The notes under the pieces are model-generated. The model was not told the origin of the DNA and searched no databases. It saw nothing but the letters and a program-made list of their open reading frames with translations. A program made the translations under genes and the position numbers. This document shows, piece by piece, positions 9,030 to 17,578 of a DNA stretch of 64,000 nt. The DNA comes from Planomicrobium sp. YIM 101495 (GTDB lineage: Bacteria > Bacillota > Bacilli > Bacillales_A > Planococcaceae), in contig NZ_WLZW01000001.1 of the NCBI RefSeq assembly GCF_009707665.1, forward strand, positions 1,674,001 through 1,738,000, written 5' to 3'. Position 1 is the stretch's first letter. Each line of letters starts with the position of its first letter.

Positions 9030-9907
9030 TCCTTCCCCGCCACCTTCAAGAAAATTTCTTCAAGCGTCGCCGATTTCCGCTCCACACCGCTGACAGCGAG
9101 CCCTTCAGCCGCAAGTCGTTCAAGCACCATCTGCATCGTGGGACCTTGTGTGGTCACCGGCAAAATCACTTCCGTCCGGTCCACCGTTCCTTGCCAAGCG
9201 TTTAGCGCACTGAACCGAAGCGCTTCCTGACTCGTCTCAAAACGGATCTGGATGCGCGGCTCCGAATAACGATCACGCACTTCTTTAAGCGAGCCTTGCT
9301 CGACAAGCTTCCCTTGTTGCAAAAACAGGAGCTGATCCGTCATTTCTTCCGCGTCATTCAAAATGTGCGTCGAGTATAGGATCGTCGTATCTTGCTGAAG
9401 CGATTTGAGCAAGTTCAAAATTTCGCGTCGTCCCGTCGGATCAAGCGCTGACACCGGTTCGTCCAGCAATAGGAGCTTCGGCTGATGGACGATGGCCTGT
9501 GCCAGTCCGAGCCGCTGCTTCATTCCCCCCGAAAACGTTCCGCACTTTTTCTTCATCGCCGGTCCGAGCCCGACGAATTCGAGCGTCCGGACAGACTGCT
9601 GCCGTACATTTGCCGCTTCGACTCCGCTGATCTTCGCGGCCATCTCGACAAATTCCAGCGCCGTCAGCCACGGGAAGAACTGCGGGTACTGCGGCAAAAA
9701 TCCGATTCCGCCTTGCCCGGATTGATTAATCGTTCCTTCCGATTGCTTCAACAGTCCGGTAAGCATCGATAAGATCGTCGTCTTACCAGCTCCGTTCGGC
9801 CCGATCAATGCCGTCGCCGTATTCTCTTCCAGCCGGAACGAGACGTCCTCAACTGCCACTTCCGCGCCAAACTGTTTCGTGAGTCCTTTCGCTTCCAATA
9901 CGTTCAA
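9026..9907 (-). CDS. ABC transporter ATPase, YxlF-like
   Basis: Nucleotide-binding subunit of 293 residues. It shows Walker A (GPNGAGKTT), Q-loop (LPQYPQF), signature (FSGGMKQRLGLAQAI), Walker B (LLLLDEPVSALDP) and H-loop (YSTHIL), so it should hydrolyse ATP. The start is set at the TTG at 9907, behind GGGAGGCGG; a longer frame reaching 9985 runs into the preceding gene. The TTG overlaps the stop of the small PLDc_N gene by 4 bp. The order PLDc_N, ATPase, permease is that of yxlE-yxlF-yxlG in the B. subtilis sigY operon. Confidence 0.92.
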   Translation of the reverse strand: MNVLEAKGLTKQFGAEVAVEDVSFRLEENTATALIGPNGAGKTTILSMLTGLLKQSEGTINQSGQGGIGFLPQYPQFFPWLTALEFVEMAAKISGVEAANVRQQSVRTLEFVGLGPAMKKKCGTFSGGMKQRLGLAQAIVHQPKLLLLDEPVSALDPTGRREILNLLKSLQQDTTILYSTHILNDAEEMTDQLLFLQQGKLVEQGSLKEVRDRYSEPRIQIRFETSQEALRFSALNAWQGTVDRTEVILPVTTQGPTMQMVLERLAAEGLAVSGVERKSATLEEIFLKVAGKE

Positions 9908-10098
9908 TAATTCCGCCTCCCTATGACAAAATACAAAATCGGTCCGATAATATTGATGACGACGATGATGACACCCCAAAGCCATTTCGGTCCGTTCGGC
10001 TTTGGATTCTTGATCAAATCAACCAAAGCAAAAATCATCAGCACCAACTGAATGAGGATTACGGGTAATAAAGCCAATACCACTGTTGTATCCGACAT
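9904..10098 (-). CDS. Small PLDc_N-domain membrane protein, YxlE-like
   Basis: A 64-residue protein with two membrane helices (LALLPVILIQLVLMIFALVD and LWGVIIVVINIIGPILYFVI) and the NIIGPILYFVIGRR ending typical of PLDc_N ('phospholipase D nuclease N-terminal') mini-proteins. Start ATG at 10098 follows AGGTGGAG; an in-frame ATG six codons earlier has no ribosome site. It heads the exporter operon as YxlE does in B. subtilis, where YxlE is reported as a negative regulator of SigY. No sigma factor gene is present here, so that role cannot be transferred directly. Confidence 0.85.
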   Translation of the reverse strand: MSDTTVVLALLPVILIQLVLMIFALVDLIKNPKPNGPKWLWGVIIVVINIIGPILYFVIGRRNY

Positions 10099-10250
10099 TT
10101 GTTCTCCACCTGCCATTCTTCCTGGTCTCTATCTCTCATTATACCGTGCTCTCCTGAACTTTCCTTCACCTAATTTCCTAAGCTTAAAGACTATGGTATA
10201 ATTTTTTCATGAAATATTTGGAATAATCTGTAGTCAGTAGGAGGATTTAC

Positions 10251-11204
10251 GTGAAAATCTGGAGACATCTTCTGTATTCTTTCATCATTTGGGCGGCCGC
10301 CTTCTTCTTGATTCTCATCCTGCTCTTAATGCCGAACGACACTTCGTTTGAATCTGGAGCTGGCGGATCGTTCGTCGGAGCGGAGTACGAATACAGTCTG
10401 GAAAGCCATAAAGACAATTTCGTCCTGTTCTTCGATTATCTCGCTACACAAGGCGGCTTAGGGGAAGACCGTTACGGCCAGCCGCTCTTGCCGATCGTCC
10501 TCGAAATGTTCGGCAGAAGCTTGAAAATCATCGTGCCCGCACTTATTTTAAGTTTTTTCATCGGCATCGCCAAAGGCATTTTCGATTACCGTTACCGCAG
10601 GTCGAAGACGAATGTGCTCGGAAGGACTGCCACATGGGGCGTCTTGTCCGTTCCCGACTTGGCGTTGATCATCGGCATCCAAATCGCCTTGTTGACGCTC
10701 ACGTCGAAAGGATGGCTGTTCCACATCGATCTGTTCGGACATGATTCCATCGACAACGTCATCATGAATGTCGTATTCCTGTCCATTTATCCGGCGGCCT
10801 ACATCGCCAATGTCACGTTCCAATCGCTCCAAAAAGAGCAAGGACTCGATTACATACGCACCGCCAAGTCGAAAGGCACGCCCGCTTTCGCCATTCTCTA
10901 CAAACATATGCTGAGGAACGGGATGGCACGCATTTTCGCACATACGAATACGATGATCCTGTACGTCCTATCAAACCTCTTCATCATCGAAGTGTTCACC
11001 GAATACAGGGGCGCCGCCTATTATTTCTATGAATCCCTCGGTTCACCGAGCCAGTTCTACGTCGATCAATTGATGACGGGACGCGTGATCGAGACAATCG
11101 CTTATGCCTTTTTCTTCACCTTATTGATCCTTGCAGCAAGCATCGTCGCGAATCTCGCAAAAGCTGTCGCAGTGCCGGTGAAAGGAGGGATTCCAGGTGA
11201 ATAA
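10251..11204 (+). CDS. DppB/OppB-type ABC permease
   Basis: A 317-residue permease with about six helices and the EAA-like loop of the BPD_transp_1 family (EQGLDYIRTAKSKGTPAFAILYKHMLRN). This is the first of two membrane subunits of a peptide/nickel/oligopeptide type importer. GTG start behind AGGAGG; the next gene overlaps by 8 bp. The long periplasm-side loop after helix 1 is normal for DppB. No solute-binding protein or ATPase gene adjoins, so partners must be elsewhere. Confidence 0.88.
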   Translation: MKIWRHLLYSFIIWAAAFFLILILLLMPNDTSFESGAGGSFVGAEYEYSLESHKDNFVLFFDYLATQGGLGEDRYGQPLLPIVLEMFGRSLKIIVPALILSFFIGIAKGIFDYRYRRSKTNVLGRTATWGVLSVPDLALIIGIQIALLTLTSKGWLFHIDLFGHDSIDNVIMNVVFLSIYPAAYIANVTFQSLQKEQGLDYIRTAKSKGTPAFAILYKHMLRNGMARIFAHTNTMILYVLSNLFIIEVFTEYRGAAYYFYESLGSPSQFYVDQLMTGRVIETIAYAFFFTLLILAASIVANLAKAVAVPVKGGIPGE

Positions 11205-12093
11205 AACGTTATTCGCTGGTCTCATCATCCTTGCTATCACGGTGTTTGTCCTGATTTTCGGCCCTTATTTGCCGATGGTCGACGAAGACCTGAAAGCAGA
11301 ACTGCCATATCGTGATAGTTCGGGGAAATTACTTCCGCCTCCTTATCCGCCGTCCGATGATTTCCCGCTCGGCTCGAACCGAAAGGGAGAAGATTTGCTG
11401 TCGATTTTGGTGATCGGCGCACGCGAGACGTTGCTGATCGTTTCCGCGATTGCGGTGTTGCGCATCATGCTCGCCTTCGTCTTGGCGGTCGCCGCTTTTT
11501 ACAGTCGGACCGCAAAAGTATTCATGCAAATCTGGAATTCGATCTTTTCCTTTTTGCCGTCAATTTTCTTCGTGCTGATCATCTTGGCGGTACCAGCGAT
11601 CATGTTCGCCACACACCGCGAATTTTGGGTCGTCGTCGTGCTCGCCATCATCGAGGTCGGGCGCGTCGCTTCCATTTTCAACACGTCGATGCATGACTTA
11701 CGGGCAAGGACTTTCATGGAAGCCGCCATCACGAACGGCGGAACGCCTTTCACGATGTTCCGCCGCTATTATTGGCCGATGCTGCGCGGCGATTTGCTCG
11801 CTTCGTTGTCCGCCGAAATCAGCCGGACGATGTTCTTAATTGCCCAGCTCGGTGTCATCGGCGTCTTCATCACGCAGCAATTTATGAGCCAGCTCGACCG
11901 CAGCTATTTGGCGATCGACCGCTCCAATTCGTGGCCGACCCTTTTCGCGACGCTGCGCCAGGACGTTTACTCCGCTCCGTGGGTCCCGCTTGCAGCGCTT
12001 GTGACGATCACTTTCGTCATGCTCGGCTTTTATTTACTCGCAGAAGGGCTGCGGGAGCGGAAAGACTTGCGGATGAGACGATTGCAAGAGTGA
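11197..12093 (+). CDS. DppC/OppC-type ABC permease
   Basis: A 298-residue second permease of the pair. It has an N-terminal helix, then PPYPPSDDFPLGSNRKGEDL (the OppC LGTDxxGRD-like element, with GSNRKGED here), followed by a permease domain with the ARTFMEAAITNGGTPFTMFRRYYWP coupling loop. GTG start behind AAAGGAGGG, overlapping the upstream permease gene by 8 bp. A hairpin follows about 160 bp downstream. Substrate unknown. Confidence 0.88.
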   Translation: MNKTLFAGLIILAITVFVLIFGPYLPMVDEDLKAELPYRDSSGKLLPPPYPPSDDFPLGSNRKGEDLLSILVIGARETLLIVSAIAVLRIMLAFVLAVAAFYSRTAKVFMQIWNSIFSFLPSIFFVLIILAVPAIMFATHREFWVVVVLAIIEVGRVASIFNTSMHDLRARTFMEAAITNGGTPFTMFRRYYWPMLRGDLLASLSAEISRTMFLIAQLGVIGVFITQQFMSQLDRSYLAIDRSNSWPTLFATLRQDVYSAPWVPLAALVTITFVMLGFYLLAEGLRERKDLRMRRLQE

Positions 12094-12127
12094 GTCGGCT
12101 GGCGGAAGCGTTTGTTGCAGTATTTTT

Positions 12128-12246
12128 GATTTGGTTGCAGGAGCAGCGAAGCGATGCAGAAGCAGAAGCAGGAGCACATGGTTTCGGATTTCCAATTTGG
12201 TTGCAGAATTTTTGATTTGGTTGCAGAATATCGGATTTGGTTGCAG
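12128..12246. repeat. Iterated GATTTGGTTGCAG repeat in non-coding DNA
   Basis: The 13-mer (G/A)ATTTGGTTGCAG occurs at 12128-12140, 12194-12206, 12214-12226 and 12234-12246. The last three are exactly 20 bp apart and form an imperfect 20-bp tandem. They lie between the DppC stop and the shared terminator. No gene is visible here. Confidence 0.8.
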
Positions 12247-12253
12247 TATCCCC

Positions 12254-12306
12254 AAAAAGGAGCTCTCCCCCAGCTGACTACAGCAGCTTCGGGGAGAGCT
12301 CCTTTT
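12254..12306. terminator. Bidirectional terminator between dppC-like gene and msrA
   Basis: A long stem AAAAGGAGCTCTCCCC / GGGGAGAGCTCCTTTT with an inner CAGCTG/CAGCTT hairpin. Its A-run and T-run let it serve both the plus-strand permease operon and the convergent msrA gene. Confidence 0.92.
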
Positions 12307-12312
12307 CAATTT

Positions 12313-12987
12313 TCACCATTTCATTTCCGATAATTTATTCTTCAGCAATTGCCGGTCCTCATCCGGCAACGACCACCCGTCAATCTCCGCAAGCAATGCT
12401 TCCCGGTTGCCGAAGCCTTTGACAAAACCATTAAGACGGGCTGCAAAAATGGAGTCGTGGAGAAGTTCCGCTGAAGGAAACAAGTCGCCCAATTGCTCCA
12501 ACGCTGTCGGATAGCGCTTCAAATAGTATTTCTGATGGCGTCCTTCCGCCGGTGTGAACGAACGGAACGGGACAATCTCAGTTTCGATCGGTTCGCCGCG
12601 TTCCTGTTCCATCTGCGCTTTCACTTCCCGGATCACCGCTTCCTGCTCCGCAGTATAAAAATGGAGCATAGAAATATACTGCCTGCCTTTGTATTCATCG
12701 CGGTTCGGATAATGGTTGCGCCAGAAATGCTTGAGCACTTCTGCGTAGCTCAGTATTTCCGGGTCAAATTCGATGTGCACCGTCTCGGTATGGTCGCCCA
12801 TTTTCCGGTAAGTCGGTGAAGAAGTCGTACCACCTGCAAATCCGACTTCCGTGCGCAACACGCCTGGCAAACTGCCGAAGCGTGATTCCGGTCCCCAGAA
12901 ACAGCCCATCCCGAAAGCAGCTTGTTCAGCAGCCTGCAAGTTTTCGGATAAGGGCTCCTCTATCTCCACAATCGTTTTTTCTGTCAT
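12313..12987 (-). CDS. msrA: Peptide methionine (S)-S-oxide reductase MsrA
   Basis: A 224-residue enzyme that reduces the S-epimer of methionine sulfoxide in proteins. The catalytic Cys29 lies in the GCFWG motif, and the family elements VGFAGG, PTY, HTETVHIEFDP and GRHQKYYL follow. A ~40-residue C-terminal extension beyond the usual core carries GFVKGFGNREALLAEIDGW. No MsrB domain is fused. The gene lies 15 bp downstream of the ctaG-like gene and is likely co-transcribed with it. Confidence 0.95.
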   Translation of the reverse strand: MTEKTIVEIEEPLSENLQAAEQAAFGMGCFWGPESRFGSLPGVLRTEVGFAGGTTSSPTYRKMGDHTETVHIEFDPEILSYAEVLKHFWRNHYPNRDEYKGRQYISMLHFYTAEQEAVIREVKAQMEQERGEPIETEIVPFRSFTPAEGRHQKYYLKRYPTALEQLGDLFPSAELLHDSIFAARLNGFVKGFGNREALLAEIDGWSLPDEDRQLLKNKLSEMKW

Positions 12988-13002
12988 GAAAATCCCTCCT
13001 AT

Positions 13003-13815
13003 TCAGCCTTTTGGTAAAGCCGCCAATTCCGCCCTTCCCGGACGCGCCGCTCGGTACCACTGCCAGCAAAGAAGCGCGATCAATGCGGCATCGATCACAT
13101 CGCCGCCGTAATACATGAGCATCGCGCCGCTCTCCGCTTCTGCACGCGCTACGCCAGCGGGTGGATGTGCATAAATCCATTTCGACAAGACTTTATGGCC
13201 GCCGAGCGCCAGGATCAGGACGATTGCCCGTTTCTTAAAAGGTACACGATGTGCGACCGGGTCGATATAGATGAGTGAGATGGTGAACAAATAACCTGCT
13301 GCGAAAACATGCACGTGAACGAGAACGTAAAGCCAGAAATATTCGTGCATCCATGTGAAAAGCGGCGTCGTATAAAGAACAGCCAAACCGCCGATGTTCA
13401 GAGTGGAAGCGGTCAGTGGATGACTGTAGAAACGCGCGACACGGCTTTTCAGCAAATGGGACAGCTTCCGCGCATGCCGGACATTCAGCGTACGGAGCAG
13501 GAGCCTCATGGGAGCAGCAAGCGCGAGTAAGAGCGGCGCGAGCATCCCGAGCAGCAAATGCCCGAGCATGTGTGCAGTGAAATCGCTGTGCGCCCGTTCG
13601 GCAAGCGGCCCAGCAAAAACGGCTGCTGCGCAAGCCGCGCCGAGCAGCCAAAAGACAATCCGGTACGGCGGCCACGGTTTGGATCGTCTGCCGGAGCGGA
13701 CCGCTGCGCATACGTATAGAATAGCAACAGTGGCGGCCAGCACAAGAATGAACGCTTCGAATACCGCCATTCCGGACATCATCGCCTCGTGCTGATGATA
13801 GTGATCATGCATCAC
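13003..13815 (-). CDS. CtaG-type cytochrome oxidase assembly membrane protein
   Basis: A 270-residue protein with seven or so membrane helices and conserved His residues in membrane segments (HMLGHLLLGMLAPLLLALAAP, WMHEYFWLYVLVHVHVFAAGY), characteristic of the caa3_CtaG family. B. subtilis CtaG is needed for active caa3 oxidase, probably in copper delivery. The N-terminus is His/Met rich (HDHYHQHEAMM), consistent with metal binding. It overlaps the upstream DUF2243 gene by 11 bp. No oxidase structural genes are in the window. Confidence 0.88.
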   Translation of the reverse strand: MMHDHYHQHEAMMSGMAVFEAFILVLAATVAILYVCAAVRSGRRSKPWPPYRIVFWLLGAACAAAVFAGPLAERAHSDFTAHMLGHLLLGMLAPLLLALAAPMRLLLRTLNVRHARKLSHLLKSRVARFYSHPLTASTLNIGGLAVLYTTPLFTWMHEYFWLYVLVHVHVFAAGYLFTISLIYIDPVAHRVPFKKRAIVLILALGGHKVLSKWIYAHPPAGVARAEAESGAMLMYYGGDVIDAALIALLCWQWYRAARPGRAELAALPKG

Positions 13816-14269
13816 TCTGCCCTCCCCGCTTCGCGGTCCTGCGCCATAACATAAATCCAGCGATCAGAAACACTGCCGCTCCGATATTCCAGGCCAAATC
13901 ATAAGGCAACAAATCCACACCGTAACGGATCTGATGGACGCGCAATAACTTGTGGTTGATGAGGCCGTCGAACAATTGGAAGCCGCCTGCCCCCATCAGC
14001 ACACCGCTCCCCCATTTCATCATCCAAAGCGCATGACGCCTCCTTAGGTCGGCGAAAATGAACAGCGATCCGATTGCTGCAAACCAGGCGAAAGCATTCA
14101 ATAAGCCATCCGAAAACACCCCCACCGTTGTCGTCGACAAATCGTAAAAATGATGCCACTGCAACAATTGGTGAAAAACCACTTCATCGACAAATGCCAT
14201 AAGGCCGATTCCGAACAAAACCCCTGACCAAAGATTACGGGAAGCATATTTCTTCCGGTTTCCGTTCAC
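13805..14269 (-). CDS. DUF2243 membrane protein
   Basis: A 154-residue protein with four membrane helices. The WSGVLFGIGLMAFVDEVVFHQLLQWHHFYD block and the later GGFQLFDGLINHKLLRVHQI block are hallmarks of DUF2243. Paired conserved HQ/HH and H residues inside or beside helices suggest heme or metal contact. DUF2243 genes often adjoin caa3_CtaG genes, as here with an 11-bp overlap, implying a joint but undefined role in copper or oxidase assembly. Confidence 0.85.
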   Translation of the reverse strand: MNGNRKKYASRNLWSGVLFGIGLMAFVDEVVFHQLLQWHHFYDLSTTTVGVFSDGLLNAFAWFAAIGSLFIFADLRRRHALWMMKWGSGVLMGAGGFQLFDGLINHKLLRVHQIRYGVDLLPYDLAWNIGAAVFLIAGFMLWRRTAKRGGQSDA

Positions 14270-14357
14270 TCCATCACCCCTGCTGGATTTTCTATCTATT
14301 ATTCCCCTCCTCCGCTATAATTAAAACGAAATCTAGATTCAACAGGGGGGATTTTAT

Positions 14358-15059
14358 ATGGTCAATTCAACTGAAGTACAATCCGCAGTCAGCCGTTACA
14401 TTTCCGCATCTTTACGCGATCATTTCGGCAAAGGGCCGACTTCCGCGTTCGTGACTCTCTCTTCCGGGTTCATCACCATCCATTTGCGCGGCTTTTTGTC
14501 TCCTTCCGAAAAAATTCTACTAAAACAGGAACGCCATAACTTGATCCTCGAAATGCGGGATCTGCTTTTGGAAGAATTAAAGCCGGACATCCGGTTTCAA
14601 TTGCTGAAAAGCGCCGGTTTCGAAGCTTCCTATATTTTCGCCGACTCGGACCTCGAGAAGCAGACCTGTCTCATTCTCGCTGAAGCGAAGCAGCTGCCTG
14701 CAGGCGAAGTTGCCTTGCCCTCATCCTGGCCTGATTCAGTCGACAAAGGTGCGTTCCGTAAAGTGATCGACGAAATGAGCGAAAAAGCGCAAAAGATGCC
14801 GGAGCAAACTGAACTATACTGGCTCAGCGACCGTACGATTCTTGTAAAACGCGTGGGTATTTTAGTCGAAATCGAAAAAGCGCTGATTGCCAATGGATAT
14901 TCAGAAGAACTGAAAATTTCCAAAAGGCCCCTTGAATCTGAACTGCTGGATAAACCACGGCTCGAGCTTATTCTCGACCGAAAAATCGACGAAACTTTCC
15001 TGGACTGGGATTTCGAAGAAGATGTCGGCTACATCGTCTTCACATTAATGAAAGAATGA
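14358..15059 (+). CDS. DUF2294-like protein
   Basis: A 233-residue soluble protein without signal or membrane segments. The first half (SRYISASLRDHFGKGPTSAF, then LRGFLSPSEKILL) resembles the DUF2294 domain, normally ~115 residues; the second half may be a diverged second copy. Function unknown; some DUF2294 proteins have been tied to Na+-translocating or stress functions without proof. ATG start behind a G-rich ribosome site (AACAGGGGGGA). Monocistronic, with a strong terminator directly after the stop. Confidence 0.7.
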   Translation: MVNSTEVQSAVSRYISASLRDHFGKGPTSAFVTLSSGFITIHLRGFLSPSEKILLKQERHNLILEMRDLLLEELKPDIRFQLLKSAGFEASYIFADSDLEKQTCLILAEAKQLPAGEVALPSSWPDSVDKGAFRKVIDEMSEKAQKMPEQTELYWLSDRTILVKRVGILVEIEKALIANGYSEELKISKRPLESELLDKPRLELILDRKIDETFLDWDFEEDVGYIVFTLMKE

Positions 15060-15060
15060 A

Positions 15061-15107
15061 AAAAACGGACCATCCGGCATAAAGTGCCGGATGGTCCGTT
15101 TGTATTT
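15061..15107 (+). terminator. Terminator after the DUF2294-like gene
   Basis: A perfect 17-bp stem AAACGGACCATCCGGCA / TGCCGGATGGTCCGTTT with a 5-nt loop, directly after the stop codon, followed by GTATTTT. Confidence 0.93.
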
Positions 15108-15111
15108 TCCA

Positions 15112-15288
15112 TCACGAACGGCAATGTGCGCAAATCGTGTAGGATTCTTCCACAACCAATTGTGTGAAGTAATCTTCCTCATCGGAAAACTCCCGCTTTT
15201 CAATCGGCGTGTCGATGAAACCGCAAGCATCTCCTGCAAATTGCCTCAGATGAATCCTCTTCTCTAAATGATCGATAAAGTATTTCAA
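15112..15288 (-). CDS. Small protein with C-terminal CxxC, function unknown
   Basis: A 58-residue frame with a TTG start behind GGAGAGAGA, placed just downstream of the topB terminator. The composition is protein-like and acidic (EKREFSDEEDYFTQLVVEE), and it ends in CAHC. Together with DACGF this could form a metal or disulfide site. A longer frame to 15432 would run through the topB terminator hairpin and is unlikely. I do not recognise the family. Confidence 0.5.
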   Translation of the reverse strand: MKYFIDHLEKRIHLRQFAGDACGFIDTPIEKREFSDEEDYFTQLVVEESYTICAHCRS

Positions 15289-15314
15289 TTCTCTCTCCCT
15301 CTCCAAAAGCAAAA

Positions 15315-15361
15315 TAAAAAAGCCGAAAAAACCCCACGGAAATGAGAATTTTTTCGGCTTT
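15315..15361 (-). terminator. Terminator after topB
   Basis: Minus-strand stem AAAGCCGAAAAAA / TTTTTTCGGCTTT with a ~17-nt loop and trailing T-run, 124 bp after the topB stop and before the small CxxC gene. Confidence 0.75.
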
Positions 15362-15484
15362 GTACTCAGCTCTATTGTCTGAAACATGGAACCGGCTATT
15401 TGATTTATTTGCAGCCGGAACGATGGCTGCACTGCTCTATCAGTCTACTCCACCGGACCGCTTTCGTAAAGGGGGGGACGGGCT

Positions 15485-17578
15485 TCAAAACCCCATCTTC
15501 AGTTTCCCATCCTCCAGCACGAGACGCGCGCTGAACTTCTTGCCGTTCTTCGAAACGAACCCTTTGATGACGGGCGTCTTCCCTTTCGTACACAAATACT
15601 CGATTTGCTTGGCCGTCAGCCGTTTTTTCAGGAAGACCGATGGGAACGACTGCTTGCATTCCGTACAGGCATAGTAGCTTTTTGTCGAAACGATCGCGCC
15701 TTTCCTACAAGTCGGACAAGCGGCGATCGCCTGTTTCGCCGGCGCCTCGATTGTTTCCGGCAGACCGTTCTGCTGCAATTGCGCCGGCACTTCCGAAAGC
15801 AACTTCTGGATGAACTGGCCGATCGTCTGCAGGAATACATCCGACGACCCTTCGCCGTTGCCGATCTTCTTCAAATACGTTTCCCATTTCGCAGTCATGG
15901 ACGGGCTTGATAATAAATTCCCTTCCACTGCCTGGCACAGGATGCGCCCTTTGTCTGTCAGCGAGACGATGTTTTTTGTGACTTTGATGTATTCATGGCG
16001 CTTGATTGTTTCGATGATGCCGCTCCGCGTCGCTTCCGTTCCGAGACCTTCCACTTCTTTCAGGATATTCGTATCTTCCGCATCTTCCACGAACTTTCCG
16101 CACGTCTTCATCATAGCGATCAATTGCCCTTCCGTATACGGCTTCGGCGGTGTCGTCATCCCTTCTGCAATGGCAATTTTACTCTTCACCTGCTCGCCTT
16201 GCGTGAGCGGTGGAAGCGGCGGCTCCTGCTTCGCTTCTTTCGTTGCCGGGAATAGTTCTTTCCAGCCTTTATCGATCTCGGTTTTTCCTGTCGTGAAAAA
16301 TGGCAGACCTTTCACATCGGTCGTCACTTTCGTTTCCGCGTAGCGGTAGTCCCGGTGGAACATGGCAAGCGCCGACCGCAAAACTTCATCATACAGACGG
16401 CGTTCGTCCGGCGGCAGCCCTTCCACTTTCCGCGCAGTCGGAACGGTTTTCGTCGGGATGATGGCATAATGTTCCTGGACTTTCGCCGAATCGACGAAGC
16501 GTTTCTTCGGCGCTTTCGAGGCGACTTCAAATTCGATGCCAGCCACACGCTGATACGCCTCGACCTGCCCCGCCAAGTACTGGAACTCGGCAGGCGTAAT
16601 GTGTTGGGCGTCAGTTCTCGGGTAGGAGACGAGCTTTTTCTCGTATAATTTCTGCATCGTGCTCAGCACTTTCGCCGGACTGTATTTCCATTTGCGGTTG
16701 GCCGCTGCCTGCAAAGTGGAGAGGGAATGAAGCATCGGCGGCGGCATTCGTTTGTCCGCCGTTTTCACTTCGGTTACTGTGCCGTCTTCCTGCGGATTGA
16801 TTCCGTGCTTCGTTAATAATTCCAACGCTTCTTCCCGCTTCTTCGTTTTCAGCTTCGCCATTCCTTTGTAACGGCCGTTCGCCGCCTGGAACACCCCTTC
16901 GATTTCATAAAACGGCTCCGGCTTGAATGCCGCGATTTCCTTTTCACGCTGGTAAATCAAATAAACCGTCGGCGTCTGGACACGGCCGATGGCAAACACT
17001 TCACTGATGCCTTTTTGCTGGAGCAAAAGCGAATACAGGCGCGAACCGTTCATCCCGACGAGCCAGTCGCTGATCTGCCGGGCCCGCGCTTCTTCATAAA
17101 GAAGTAGATCCTGTCGGTTATCCCGCAAATTCTGGAACCCTTTGCGCACTTCATCGGTTTCAAGTGAATTGATCCACAGGCGCCGGATCGTCTTGCCACG
17201 CACGCCGGTCTGCCGGTAAATGCTGTAGAAAATATTGGAGCCTTCACGGTCGACGTCACACGCATTGATCACCGTATCCGTCTCTTTGATCAGGCGCTTG
17301 ATGATGTTGAACTGCTGGGACTTGCCGCGCGCCACTTGGAATTGGTATTCGGTCGGCAAAATGGGAAGTGCCGCGAGCGACCACCTTCCCCATTTCGGAT
17401 CATACGCTTTCGGCTCCTTCAACTCCACGAGATGGCCGATGCCCCATGTGATATATGCACCCTCCGGAAAAATCGGGTCCGGCGCGACTTCCAGATAACC
17501 GTCCCGCTTCACCGTTTTGAACGCCTCGCCGTAAGCCTTCGCCTGGCTCGGCTTCTCGGCTAATATAACTGGTTTCAT
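15485..17578 (-). CDS. topB: DNA topoisomerase III
   Basis: Type IA topoisomerase of 697 residues that relaxes negative supercoils and decatenates DNA, often acting with RecQ. The N-terminal TOPRIM domain has VILAEKPSQAKAYGEAF and the acidic CDVDREG motif. The active-site Tyr is in SYPRTDAQHI. The C-terminal portion carries a CPTC...CTEC zinc-ribbon-like element and a GxF ending typical of Bacillus TopB. The start chosen is the ATG at 17578 behind GAAAGGAAG. recQ is also in the window, about 37 kb away. Confidence 0.95.
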   Translation of the reverse strand: MKPVILAEKPSQAKAYGEAFKTVKRDGYLEVAPDPIFPEGAYITWGIGHLVELKEPKAYDPKWGRWSLAALPILPTEYQFQVARGKSQQFNIIKRLIKETDTVINACDVDREGSNIFYSIYRQTGVRGKTIRRLWINSLETDEVRKGFQNLRDNRQDLLLYEEARARQISDWLVGMNGSRLYSLLLQQKGISEVFAIGRVQTPTVYLIYQREKEIAAFKPEPFYEIEGVFQAANGRYKGMAKLKTKKREEALELLTKHGINPQEDGTVTEVKTADKRMPPPMLHSLSTLQAAANRKWKYSPAKVLSTMQKLYEKKLVSYPRTDAQHITPAEFQYLAGQVEAYQRVAGIEFEVASKAPKKRFVDSAKVQEHYAIIPTKTVPTARKVEGLPPDERRLYDEVLRSALAMFHRDYRYAETKVTTDVKGLPFFTTGKTEIDKGWKELFPATKEAKQEPPLPPLTQGEQVKSKIAIAEGMTTPPKPYTEGQLIAMMKTCGKFVEDAEDTNILKEVEGLGTEATRSGIIETIKRHEYIKVTKNIVSLTDKGRILCQAVEGNLLSSPSMTAKWETYLKKIGNGEGSSDVFLQTIGQFIQKLLSEVPAQLQQNGLPETIEAPAKQAIAACPTCRKGAIVSTKSYYACTECKQSFPSVFLKKRLTAKQIEYLCTKGKTPVIKGFVSKNGKKFSARLVLEDGKLKMGF

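Noticed and set aside
12128-12246. CRISPR array
   Set aside because: Units are 13 bp at 20-bp pitch, imperfect, with ~7-bp gaps; no cas genes or ~30-bp spacers.
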